A DNA stretch of 64,000 nucleotides. It comes from an uncultured Eubacteriales bacterium (GTDB taxonomy: Bacteria; Bacillota; Clostridia; Christensenellales; Aristaeellaceae). The position numbers were made by a program, and so were the translations under genes. The notes under the pieces are model-generated. The model had not been told where the DNA came from, searched no databases, and saw only the letters and a program-made list of their open reading frames with translations. Of the stretch, positions 8,486-15,706 are shown piece after piece (the first letter of the stretch is position 1; the number at the start of each line of letters is the position of its first letter). The DNA lies in the NCBI GenBank assembly GCA_902793605.1, contig CADBEB010000019.1, positions 38,506 to 102,505 of the forward strand, given 5' to 3'.

Positions 8486-8702
8486 ATGCAGTCTTTCATG
8501 CACACAACAAAAGCCCCGGCAGGCAAAGCACGCCGGGCTGCCGGTCCGGAAAACCAGCCGGTACCGCTCCAACATCACGGTTTCCAAGGGCGACCACAGC
8601 GCCAACGGCAAGGCTACCCTCAGTCTCATGGATCTCGGCATCCGAAAGGGCGATCAGATCAAATCGCTTCTTCCTTCCGGATCTGTCGGTCAGATCCTGT
8701 GA
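8486..8702 (+). pseudogene. HPr-family phosphocarrier relic (frameshifted)
   Basis: The 5' part reads MQSFMHTTKAPAGKARRAAG, resembling the HPr start but with the active-site motif HARPAG changed to KARRAAG, so the phosphorylated His is gone. A frame change near 8545 then gives RKTSRYRSNITVSKGDHSA and MDLGIRKGDQI, which match the middle of HPr proteins (normally K-S-N-I-T-V and M-S-L-G-I-K-x-G-D). The regulatory Ser46 position reads Ala. The last residues no longer match. It overlaps the 3' end of the convergent dehydrogenase gene by 13 bp. The identification is by eye. Confidence 0.6.
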
Positions 8703-9582
8703 ATCACCGTGGGGTCCATCGTTTCCAGGGTCGTGCAGCCGGTAAATGCCATCGCCTTTTTCAGCTCCGCCGTCGCCTTCAGCAGGTAATCCCGGACACC
8801 GTGCTCCAGGTCCTGTTTGATGGCGGTCATCAGCGGCCGGCCGATGCAGACGCCCTTCGCGCCCAGCGCCAGCGCCTTGAACGCGTCCATACCGGTTTTT
8901 ATTTCACAGTCGACAAAGAGCGGGACCTTTCCGCCTGTCATCTCCACGATTTCCGGAAGCAACGCCATCGGCGGGAGCGCGTATTCGATCCGGTTGTTGT
9001 GATGGGACAGGACCAATCCCTGCGCCCCGGCTTCCAGGCAACGCTCCGCGTCCCGGACGCTCAGCACGCCCTTGATGATTACCGGCAGGCGGGTATCCCG
9101 GCAGATCTCCCTGAGTTCCGCCGTCTTCAACGCCGTCATCTCATGCCCGGAGACAATATCCGGGGAACCGTCGTCAGCGAACGGATGATCAATGTCGATG
9201 CCTACAGCCAGCAGGCCGAGTTCCTCCGCATGCCGGATCTTTCTGTAAATCATCTCCCGGTCTGTATAAGGCTTGATGATCTCGATCATCGGCGCCCCAT
9301 AACCGGCCAGCCGCCCGATCTCCGCCTCCTCCGCCATCCCGTACCACAGGATCGCGCCGGCTTCCTTTGCTCCCCTGGCCAGCGCGTCCGCCGCGCCGGG
9401 ATACATGAAATGATGAAATGATCCAAGTGAGAGAGTGCCGCCGTCATGATGGGTGTTGCAGCCTTCGTTCCGTACAGTTCGAAATCAAGGACGGGATTCC
9501 CCGAATCCATATACCTCGTTTCGATCCGCAGCGAGTCCAGATATTCCCTTGCAATGCGGTTGGAATTGCCGATGTTCTCCAT
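8690..9582 (-). pseudogene. FMN-dependent alpha-hydroxyacid dehydrogenase, frameshifted
   Basis: Two overlapping frames make one protein of about 295 residues. The first (from ATG 9582, GGAGGG at 7 nt) carries NPVLDFELYG and TPIMTAALSHLDHF. The second (from about 9406 to 8690) continues MYPGAADALARGAKEAGAI, then IIKGVLSVRDA, SHHNNRIEY (active-site His region) and KTGMDAFKALALGAKGVCIG (FMN phosphate site). The break is an 8-bp tandem duplication; removing one copy restores a continuous reading. The family oxidises 2-hydroxyacids, but this clostridial subgroup has no known substrate. It is the last gene of the sfsA-VOC-isomerase group, 17 nt after the isomerase. Confidence 0.85.
9405..9420. repeat. 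8-bp tandem duplication causing frameshift
   Basis: ATGAAATG occurs twice in direct tandem at 9405-9412 and 9413-9420 (plus strand). With one copy the minus strand reads Leu-Asp-His-Phe-Met-Tyr-Pro-Gly in a single frame. Slipped-strand replication, or an assembly artefact, would produce it. Confidence 0.95.
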
Positions 9583-9599
9583 ATGCCGACCCTCCGTTT

Positions 9600-10442
9600 T
9601 CAGATAGATATCCCATTCTCTCCGGCAATGCCGGCCAGGTAGTTATACGCCTTTTCATATTCCTCAAAGGTCGTCATATGTTCCAGTAGCACGGGCGCGT
9701 CTGCCGGCAGCCTGTCATCCAGGATCTTCAGGATCTTCGCGAAATCCAGCGACCCTTCCCCGGGAGAGCATTCCTCCAGGAGCGCCGTCAGGTTCATCGG
9801 ATGCATCCGGGAATCTTTGATATGCGTGCTTTTAATCAGCGGTGCGAGCTCACCGAAACACTCCGCGACAAACTGTTCCGCGGCCAGGTACCGGCGCGGG
9901 CAGTTGATCATGTTCACAAAGTCCATATGGGCGGCAAACTGCGGCCTGTCCACATCCCGGATCAGCTGCAGGTATACCTCCGGGCTGTCCGGGATCATCC
10001 AGGGCATCGGTTCCAGGCAGTAGAACGCCCGTTTCGGTTCCACCCTGTCGATGATCTCCCGCACGCTGCGGAGGATCCGCTCATAGGTCTCCTCCGTGAA
10101 GTTGGACGGATCTGCGGCATCCCATCCGGCGGTGCCCGCAGACCCCGCGATGTTCACGCAGCAGGGGATCCCGAGTTCGTCCGCCAAGGCCAGCTGGCCT
10201 TCCGCGAAGGCTTGTGCTTCCGCCGCGGCTGCGGGGTCCGGGTCGAAGACGTTCTTCCACACACCGACCTCGGCGATCACCACGCCGTGCCGTTCGCAGG
10301 CCGCCAGGTACGCCTCCGTTTCCTTCCGGGGCGTATGCATGCTGAACGGCGCGGTCACTGCCCTGAAGCGGGACCTGACCAGCAGTTCCTCCCATTCCCC
10401 CGGGCCCGAATACGGGCCGGCAACCGTTCCACCCAGCCGCAT
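9600..10442 (-). CDS. Sugar-phosphate isomerase/epimerase (TIM-barrel, AP-endonuclease-2 fold)
   Basis: This 280-residue protein is of the xylose-isomerase-like TIM-barrel family. Probable metal ligands sit in YCLEPMPW (Glu), AAHMDFVN (His-Asp), STHIKDSRM (His) and the C-terminal LLEHM (Glu). Such enzymes isomerise or epimerise sugars or inositol derivatives; the substrate is not evident. The ATG follows the stop of the VOC gene almost directly (TAAAATG), so the two are cotranscribed. The downstream partner is the broken hydroxyacid dehydrogenase, which suggests a small sugar-acid pathway now partly lost. Confidence 0.8.
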   Translation of the reverse strand: MRLGGTVAGPYSGPGEWEELLVRSRFRAVTAPFSMHTPRKETEAYLAACERHGVVIAEVGVWKNVFDPDPAAAAEAQAFAEGQLALADELGIPCCVNIAGSAGTAGWDAADPSNFTEETYERILRSVREIIDRVEPKRAFYCLEPMPWMIPDSPEVYLQLIRDVDRPQFAAHMDFVNMINCPRRYLAAEQFVAECFGELAPLIKSTHIKDSRMHPMNLTALLEECSPGEGSLDFAKILKILDDRLPADAPVLLEHMTTFEEYEKAYNYLAGIAGENGISI

Positions 10443-10443
10443 T

Positions 10444-10872
10444 TTACGTGTCCTCCCTGTAGATCTCTTTCATCTCCAGCAACGTACCCAGGTCCTGTGC
10501 GGTATCAAAATACTCGTAGGCTTCGTATCCCTTTTCCTGCTTGAACAGGGACCGGTATCCCTCCAGGGCCAGCTTCCGCTCGTCCTCTTCCAGCACCCCG
10601 TTCGTCACCAGGCACACGGAGCACACGGACGTCCCGTGGTCCTTCAGCCACTGCGCCCAGGGATCGCGATCCCCCAGCGGCTGAATGATCTCAAACCAGA
10701 AATTCTCCGTCAGTACGCTTTTTACCTTCATCGGGGTATCGGTAATCGGTTTCCCCAGGTACCGGGTATAGGGTTTCCGGACCGTCCGGTGCTCCCCGGA
10801 TTCCTCCATTTTCCGGTCCGTTCCCAGCAGCCGTTCATATGCGCCGGCCGTGCGCTCCAGGTCGTCCGTCAC
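10444..10872 (-). CDS. VOC (glyoxalase-fold) family protein, start uncertain
   Basis: The reading frame from GTG at 10872 gives 142 residues with VTDDLERTAGAYERLLG, the usual first beta-alpha unit of VOC proteins, and a second half ending in a repeat of the same fold. In the family the protein begins a few residues earlier, at a His metal ligand. Here that segment (D-H-Q-L-I-I-V) is present in frame but lies inside the end of sfsA, with no ATG, GTG or TTG before a stop. Translation may start at GTG without the ligand, or at a rare codon such as CTG or ATT behind GGAG. The substrate is unknown. Confidence 0.65.
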   Translation of the reverse strand: MTDDLERTAGAYERLLGTDRKMEESGEHRTVRKPYTRYLGKPITDTPMKVKSVLTENFWFEIIQPLGDRDPWAQWLKDHGTSVCSVCLVTNGVLEEDERKLALEGYRSLFKQEKGYEAYEYFDTAQDLGTLLEMKEIYREDT

Positions 10873-10880
10873 GACAATGA

Positions 10881-11570
10881 TCAGTTGATGATCTGAATAC
10901 TCCGGAGATTATGGTCATTCTGCTTCACCCATAATCCATCCGGTTCCACATGGCACGGCAGGAACAGAACGCTTACTCCGGCCTCCCGCGCCTGTTCAAG
11001 CGCTGTTCCGAATTCCGGATGGGTCCGGATATTCGGCCGGACTTCCGTAATACCGTTCATTTGAATGGCAAAGGCAAGCACTGCCCGGTATCCGTCCTTC
11101 ACCGCCCCGGCCAGTTCATGGAGGTGTTTGACTCCTCTTTCTGTCGGAGCGTCCGGGAAATAACCAATTCCGTCAACTTCCAGTGTACATCCCTTGACCT
11201 CCATCAGTATTCGTTCGCTTTCCTTTTCCAGATAAAAATCAATTCTGGACTCACCATATGAATACTCAGGCCGGATCACATCGTATTGTTGTGTTTCAAG
11301 CCATTCCCGGACTACCGCGTTCGGTGCCTGGCTGTCAATATTGATCAGGATACCATTGTGCTTCCTGACCGCGACCAGATCATACTTTGTCTTTCTTCCC
11401 GCGGTTCCCGGTGCTGTGAGCCAGACTTCGGCTCCGGGCAGGAGAAGTTCCCGGCACCGGCCTGTGTTCTTGACGTGGACCGTTTCCGTGCAGCCTTCCG
11501 CTTTCACATGCGCAATAAAACGGTTTGGCCGATCAACGAATACGCCCCGGGTTATATTCGGATACTTCAT
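10881..11570 (-). CDS. sfsA: SfsA family protein
   Basis: This 229-residue protein matches SfsA (sugar fermentation stimulation protein A) along its length: an N-terminal OB-like part with HVKNTGRCRELLLPG, then a PD-(D/E)xK-like core with RIDFYLE and ILMEVKGCTLE, then FPDAPTERGVKHL. The family binds DNA non-specifically in E. coli and has a nuclease-like fold; its true role is unsettled. GGGGAAACAG precedes the ATG. A promoter is visible at 11649-11677, and the VOC, isomerase and dehydrogenase genes follow with tiny gaps. Confidence 0.93.
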   Translation of the reverse strand: MKYPNITRGVFVDRPNRFIAHVKAEGCTETVHVKNTGRCRELLLPGAEVWLTAPGTAGRKTKYDLVAVRKHNGILINIDSQAPNAVVREWLETQQYDVIRPEYSYGESRIDFYLEKESERILMEVKGCTLEVDGIGYFPDAPTERGVKHLHELAGAVKDGYRAVLAFAIQMNGITEVRPNIRTHPEFGTALEQAREAGVSVLFLPCHVEPDGLWVKQNDHNLRSIQIIN

Positions 11571-11648
11571 CTGTTTCCCCTGCTGTTTTCATCGATCCAT
11601 TCCGGACATCACTTACCGGGATTTACTGTTCCATGTTTTGTCAGCGTA

Positions 11649-11677
11649 ATTATCTCATATGCTTCTTTCTGGCACAA
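11649..11677 (-). promoter_or_regulatory. Promoter of sfsA
   Basis: On the minus strand TTGTGC (11672-11677), 17 nt, then GATAAT (11649-11654) with ATATGA just upstream of the -10 box. The 14-bp string TAATTATCTCATAT (11647-11660, plus strand) recurs exactly at 16014-16027 on the other side of the phage island. Confidence 0.7.
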
Positions 11678-11723
11678 GCAAATGCAGACGAAAGACAGCA
11701 GAATTCCGAACAGGATATTTTAT

Positions 11724-12308
11724 TCAGATCACTTTCTGGAAATACCGATTCAGTGCGCCTTTGAACTGGGTCATCAGCAGCGCTACATCGCTGTAGCTCA
11801 TCCCGGTTATGACCGTCTCTCCGTCCCCCTTTTCAACCATTTCCGGCTCCGGGATCAGTTCGAGAAAGACAGCATAGGGTTTGTCTTTCATCATTTCCAT
11901 GATCGGCTCCAGAACCTTGTTGATCCGTTTCACCTTGTTCTCGTTTACGATGCTGCTCCCTTTCTTTCGGCTCATGATCTGGAACTCGAAGAACAACTGA
12001 TCAAAGAAGTCCTTCAGCATAAAGTCATGTTCCCGTTCAGCGCCATAGGTTTCGATTAGGCTCTTATCCTCTTCCTTCATGTTTTCGTCCTCCTTTGTAA
12101 AGATCGTCATATAGTTCTCGTTCGGCAGCATCAGTTCCGGCTTTTGCGGAATCTGGATGCCAATGATTTTTCGATCTACCCGTGTGTCCTGTCGGTTCGG
12201 ATCATAAGTCCGTCCGGTCTCATACAGTACGTAGGTGCTCTCTCCCTTCTTTTTATAAACCAGTTTCCCCGGCGCGTTCGGAATGAGCACCGGTTGGTTA
12301 AAATACAT
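11724..12308 (-). CDS. Unknown protein of the phage-derived island
   Basis: I do not firmly recognise this 194-residue protein. The first 60 residues (MYFNQPVLIPNAPGKLVYKK, then YVLYETGRTYDPNRQDTRVDRKIIG) recall the N-terminal domain of some clostridial DDE transposases (IS1634/IS4-like), but no DDE core follows. The rest is acidic and helical, ending MSYSDVALLMTQFKGALNRYF. The ATG at 12308 is chosen because GGGAGG lies 7-8 nt upstream; an earlier in-frame ATG lacks such a site. It lies about 120 nt downstream of the large terminase and shares its strand, so it may be cotranscribed. Confidence 0.7.
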   Translation of the reverse strand: MYFNQPVLIPNAPGKLVYKKKGESTYVLYETGRTYDPNRQDTRVDRKIIGIQIPQKPELMLPNENYMTIFTKEDENMKEEDKSLIETYGAEREHDFMLKDFFDQLFFEFQIMSRKKGSSIVNENKVKRINKVLEPIMEMMKDKPYAVFLELIPEPEMVEKGDGETVITGMSYSDVALLMTQFKGALNRYFQKVI

Positions 12309-12367
12309 ATTTCTTTCCTCCCTCGGCATGTAAGGTAGCATTCTGAATGGAATGAAGAACCTTTCCG

Positions 12368-12394
12368 TTTAGTGTAACTTTTATTTAGTGTAAC
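12368..12394. repeat. Direct repeat TTTAGTGTAAC x2
   Basis: Two exact 11-bp copies at 12368-12378 and 12384-12394 are spaced 16 bp start to start, between the terminase and the unknown downstream gene. The similar string TTCAGTGTAAT occurs at the portal promoter (around 15645). A binding site or part of a promoter is possible. Confidence 0.6.
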
Positions 12395-12426
12395 CACTGC
12401 TTTTTCTTATCAGCAGCATACTCAGA

Positions 12427-13710
12427 TTACCTCTTTCCTTCCCAGTTATGGGTGGAAAAGAAGCGGCACAGTGTCGCCGCCGAGTCCGGTGCGTCGTCAT
12501 GCTCCGCATATTCAGTATAGTCCAGGATCTGGTCGATAAACTCCCTGTCCGTCCCTTCCAGGAACCGGATTTTTCCCCAGGCCTGTCGGAGATAGGTCTC
12601 GATCTTGATCTTCTTGCTCTGGCTTTCGTTGTAGGTCTTCGCCCATACGCTGAACCCCGGATAGCGGTTGATCTCCCGTTTCAGAAAGCCCCTGTCGCTG
12701 TTCTCCTCGCAGCGGATGATGTTGCAGCGCAGCCTCGTCGCTTCCCGCAGGATCTGCTCCAGTACGCTGCCCACGTCCTTATGCCAGAGTCTTCCGTACA
12801 TGACGATGCTCCCGTCCGCCTGCTTCTGTGCGCAGGTAAATGCCGTGTAGTCGCTCCCGCCGAATGCGGCGTCAATATGGGCATATCCGTTATGGATCAG
12901 TCGCTCATCATTCGTAAAAACAGGGGCGGTGATAAAGATGGCGTCCGAACTGGCAATATGCTTCAGTTCATAGTTGGCGGCAAAAAGAAACGGCGGCATG
13001 GATTCCCGGATCTCCCGCAGTTTCTCCGGTGAAATCAGTTCCGTCGTATAGCAGTCGTATTTGTGAATGTTGGGCATCTTGCAGAAGACATCGTGCCGAT
13101 GCCACGGCGTACCCAGATTGATAATCCGTCCGCCCCGGTTTCGAATATTCTGCAGCTCGTCGTACTGCATCTTGGTCCGCTCCCGTTCCGCCCGGGAGCT
13201 CCGGTCCTCCTTGTTGCAGATGTCGTCCGTGATGACATAGAAGGCATGCTTCCCGGTGATGGAAGCCCGGATACCCAGGCCTTGCAGCTGAGAGGAACCC
13301 ATCGGGCTGGTCCACAGGTTGGTGCTGATCTGTTCTGTCGTCTCCGTAGTCAGTGTCAGTTCCGTCCCGTAAAGCCGGAATGCCAGGTTCTGGAATATCT
13401 CGCTTTTCAGGATCTTCGCGACCATCCGCATCATCTCCGCCACGTCGTCGTCCGTCTTGCGCAGGAAGATGATGTTCCGCTTCGGATAGATCACCATCAT
13501 CATGGCGATCGCCACGGCCAGGCAAGAGGACTTGTAGGATCCCCGGTGGGCCTGCAGCGTATAGTCTCCCTTGCCGTAGACCATCCTCCGGATCCATTCC
13601 CCGTGCATCTTCGTCAGGTCTTTGAACCCGACCGCTTTTCCGATGATCTCCGGGTTCTTCAGCAGGGTCTTGACCGCAATGCTGTCGGACCCTCTTCCGG
13701 TTTCCGTCAT
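12427..13710 (-). CDS. terL: Phage terminase large subunit
   Basis: This 427-residue DNA-packaging motor has an N-terminal ATPase with a divergent Walker A, AHRGSYKSS, and Walker B FYVITDDI (Asp-Asp instead of Asp-Glu). The C-terminal RNase H-like nuclease shows the three acidic groups: HIDAAFGGSDYTA, CEENSDRG and HDDAPDSAA. It looks intact. GAGGAGG precedes the ATG, which overlaps the stop of the small upstream gene (ATGA). No capsid, protease or tail gene accompanies it. In most phages terL precedes the portal gene; here transcription runs from portal to terL. Confidence 0.92.
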   Translation of the reverse strand: MTETGRGSDSIAVKTLLKNPEIIGKAVGFKDLTKMHGEWIRRMVYGKGDYTLQAHRGSYKSSCLAVAIAMMMVIYPKRNIIFLRKTDDDVAEMMRMVAKILKSEIFQNLAFRLYGTELTLTTETTEQISTNLWTSPMGSSQLQGLGIRASITGKHAFYVITDDICNKEDRSSRAERERTKMQYDELQNIRNRGGRIINLGTPWHRHDVFCKMPNIHKYDCYTTELISPEKLREIRESMPPFLFAANYELKHIASSDAIFITAPVFTNDERLIHNGYAHIDAAFGGSDYTAFTCAQKQADGSIVMYGRLWHKDVGSVLEQILREATRLRCNIIRCEENSDRGFLKREINRYPGFSVWAKTYNESQSKKIKIETYLRQAWGKIRFLEGTDREFIDQILDYTEYAEHDDAPDSAATLCRFFSTHNWEGKR

Positions 13711-14060
13711 TCATCCTCCTCCTCGTCTTCAGCCTCTTCCTCTGTGTCTTCAGGAAGATCCTCGTCAGGGCCCTTCTCCTCCTGTTCCGCCGCTTCCTTC
13801 ATCTCGTCCTCCGCTTGGATTTCATGGATCATCTCCATCAGCCTCGCCTCGGCCATGTCCATGTTCTCCACAGCTGTGGTTACTTTCAAGGGAGTCTCCG
13901 CCTTCCCCAGCGCTCGGTCCAGCACCATCCCGATCAACTGGACCCTGGAGGCGATGGGTGTGGAAGGGTCATTGATCAGGTCTCGGATACTAATCACCGC
14001 CTGCGGACAGATTTCCAGAAACCAATCCCGGATCCGGTCTTCTCTGCTCTTCTGTTTCAT
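13707..14060 (-). CDS. Small terminase-like phage protein with acidic tail
   Basis: This 117-residue protein sits between portal and terL. The segment SRVQLIGMVLDRALGKAETP resembles a motif common in small phage proteins that act as or beside small terminase subunits. The last 40 residues are almost all Glu and Asp, as in DNA-mimic or packaging regulators. The ATG at 14060 is preferred over an upstream TTG at 14084. It overlaps terL by ATGA. A small-terminase role is inferred from position and the LDRALGK motif. Confidence 0.65.
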   Translation of the reverse strand: MKQKSREDRIRDWFLEICPQAVISIRDLINDPSTPIASRVQLIGMVLDRALGKAETPLKVTTAVENMDMAEARLMEMIHEIQAEDEMKEAAEQEEKGPDEDLPEDTEEEAEDEEEDE

Positions 14061-14090
14061 TTTGCACCATTCCCTTCCTTTCAATATTGT

Positions 14091-15536
14091 TCATGCCAGC
14101 TTGGCAAATACATCGGTTTTTTCACTCTGGGCTTTAAGCTCCGCCCTGGCTTCATCCCGGGTGAGTGCACCTTTTTCAAGAGCTTTGAGTACAAGCTCTG
14201 TATGTCTTTCAGCAAATTCCATCTGCTTTTCTGCTGACAGGGTCCTTACGGGATTGAAATTGATCCGCAGGTCTTCCGGAACGTATCCCAGCGCAGACAG
14301 TGCAAGGATCGGTAGCAGCTTCTCCAATGCCGGACGCAGCATTCGTTCCTGTTGTTGGGCGATCATGTCGTAGTAGTGCTGCAAATCGGCTTCACCGGTG
14401 GAGTTCATTCCTTGCGGACTGCGTCCAAAGAATCTTGTTTCAGGGATTTCTGCCGCACCTGCCATGTTCATCATGAGTCGATCAAAGACGTCCGATATAC
14501 CGGTGAAGTTATAGTTCAGGTTCTGCATCTTGTCGCCCGCACCCAGTAATTGTGTCCCGAAATTATTGCGAAACAGGTTCTCTACGTGTAGTGTTTCGAA
14601 TACCTGTTCCCGGTTTTCGGTTGTCCCAAGACATAGCTTTTCCATAAGATCATCCGATTGCAGCGTCGTGATATTCGCTTGGAACAGCAGCTGTGCCATA
14701 TTTGCGCTGGCAGTATGATACATAATCAGGTCATCCCAGATATGCTCCAGTTCACTGGCGCCCCAATAGTTTTGATTCACCATCTCATTTTCCGGGAGTT
14801 CCCGACCGATAAATCGAAGGATCCTGGAGTGATGGATCTTTATATTCCGCGTTATCCCATCCTGATCAACGTTAACATAATAGTACTCCGGCAGGCCGAA
14901 ATCCGGATCACATAAATCAGAGACCTTTTCCAATGATGGTTCAATTCCCTGCGTAGGATCCAGAACCAGAAGCCCTTGAAAAAAACCCGGCAGAATGATA
15001 TCCATCCTCAACGGTTTGTTAAGAATGTCTTCTTGACCCAAAAGAACAATTACTGCAATGGCGCCGCCATAAAGCCGTGCCCACCGCAGCGCGTTGGTCA
15101 TTTCCTGTTTTATATTATGTTTCGCCTCCAGTTCATAAATATCATGAATATCTTCCATGGATATCGAAGATTCTATCATGTACCATTCCCGGGTCATATC
15201 CTCTGAAGGCATGTCAATGATCCGTTTTGCTACCCAGCTCCCCCGGTATGCCGCAGTCAGTGTTTCCCGATCCATCGTCAGGCCGGATCGTTCGAATCTC
15301 CCGGCCATCATCAAAGGAGAGGCGTTTCCAATGGATGCAGCATAGTTGCTGAATCCGTCCTTACCGAAAACACTGGCTACCTTCATTGCAATGGCAAGTA
15401 TGTTTCCGGGATGCCATCTTTTCTTCTCCCCTGTACCGGCCGATCGTGTCAGGGATTTGGTTGCGCCTTGTTGTGCAATGATGGCCTGCTTCGGTTTCCG
15501 GTTGGTACAGGTGCGGTTGTTCCTGCGTTTGCTCAT
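14091..15536 (-). CDS. Phage portal protein (DUF1073 type)
   Basis: This 481-residue portal protein has a basic N-terminus, then AAYRGSWVAKRIIDMPSEDMTREW, the hallmark start of DUF1073 portals, LRWARLYGGAIAVI, ILRFIGRELP and the C-terminal TRFFGRSPQGMNSTGEAD stretch with a following coiled helix. In phages twelve copies form the DNA gate of the capsid. GGAGGG lies 8 nt before the ATG. Its transcript starts at the promoter at 15653-15681. It looks intact although no capsid gene is nearby. Confidence 0.88.
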   Translation of the reverse strand: MSKRRNNRTCTNRKPKQAIIAQQGATKSLTRSAGTGEKKRWHPGNILAIAMKVASVFGKDGFSNYAASIGNASPLMMAGRFERSGLTMDRETLTAAYRGSWVAKRIIDMPSEDMTREWYMIESSISMEDIHDIYELEAKHNIKQEMTNALRWARLYGGAIAVIVLLGQEDILNKPLRMDIILPGFFQGLLVLDPTQGIEPSLEKVSDLCDPDFGLPEYYYVNVDQDGITRNIKIHHSRILRFIGRELPENEMVNQNYWGASELEHIWDDLIMYHTASANMAQLLFQANITTLQSDDLMEKLCLGTTENREQVFETLHVENLFRNNFGTQLLGAGDKMQNLNYNFTGISDVFDRLMMNMAGAAEIPETRFFGRSPQGMNSTGEADLQHYYDMIAQQQERMLRPALEKLLPILALSALGYVPEDLRINFNPVRTLSAEKQMEFAERHTELVLKALEKGALTRDEARAELKAQSEKTDVFAKLA

Positions 15537-15599
15537 TTGGGGTTCCCTCCGTATTATTATATTTTGTTTCCCGTTCCCCGCGAAAAGGGTATAAAGAAA

Positions 15600-15615
15600 G
15601 CCCGGCAGTTCGGGC
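15600..15615 (-). terminator. Leader hairpin / weak terminator before portal gene
   Basis: GCCCG and CGGGC pair around a 6-nt loop. On the minus strand the stem is followed by TTTCTTTATA, so the portal transcript may be attenuated between its promoter and the gene. Confidence 0.5.
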
Positions 15616-15652
15616 GATAATCCCGATCTGTCGAGCTTACTTTTTCAGTGTA

Positions 15653-15681
15653 ATAATATCACATGTATTTTTTGTGCACAA
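15653..15681 (-). promoter_or_regulatory. Promoter of the packaging module
   Basis: TTGTGC (15676-15681), 17 nt, TATTAT (15653-15658) on the minus strand, preceded by ATGTGA and followed by TACACTGAAAAA. The layout matches those at 11649 and 16016. The -35 region abuts a 10-bp tandem repeat. Confidence 0.7.
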
Positions 15682-15706
15682 GCGAAGAACAGCGAAGAAC
15701 AGCGAA
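15681..15706. repeat. 10-bp tandem repeat AGCGAAGAAC x2.6
   Basis: AGCGAAGAAC occurs at 15681-15690 and 15691-15700, followed by AGCGAA. It lies directly upstream of the packaging promoter on the transcribed (minus) strand and could be a regulator site. Confidence 0.8.

Noticed and set aside
8435..9421. A 328-codon plus-strand frame covering the dehydrogenase region
   Set aside because: Only its first part matches the HPr start; the rest is antisense to the FMN dehydrogenase and has no motifs.
14091..15536. Acb1-type anti-CBASS protein
   Set aside because: Some databases attach this name to DUF1073 proteins, but the sequence here is the portal core beside terL and I see no added Acb1 phosphodiesterase motifs.
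15681..15706. Short tandem repeat as a CRISPR array
   Set aside because: The units are 10 bp and directly adjacent, with no spacers and no cas genes in the window.
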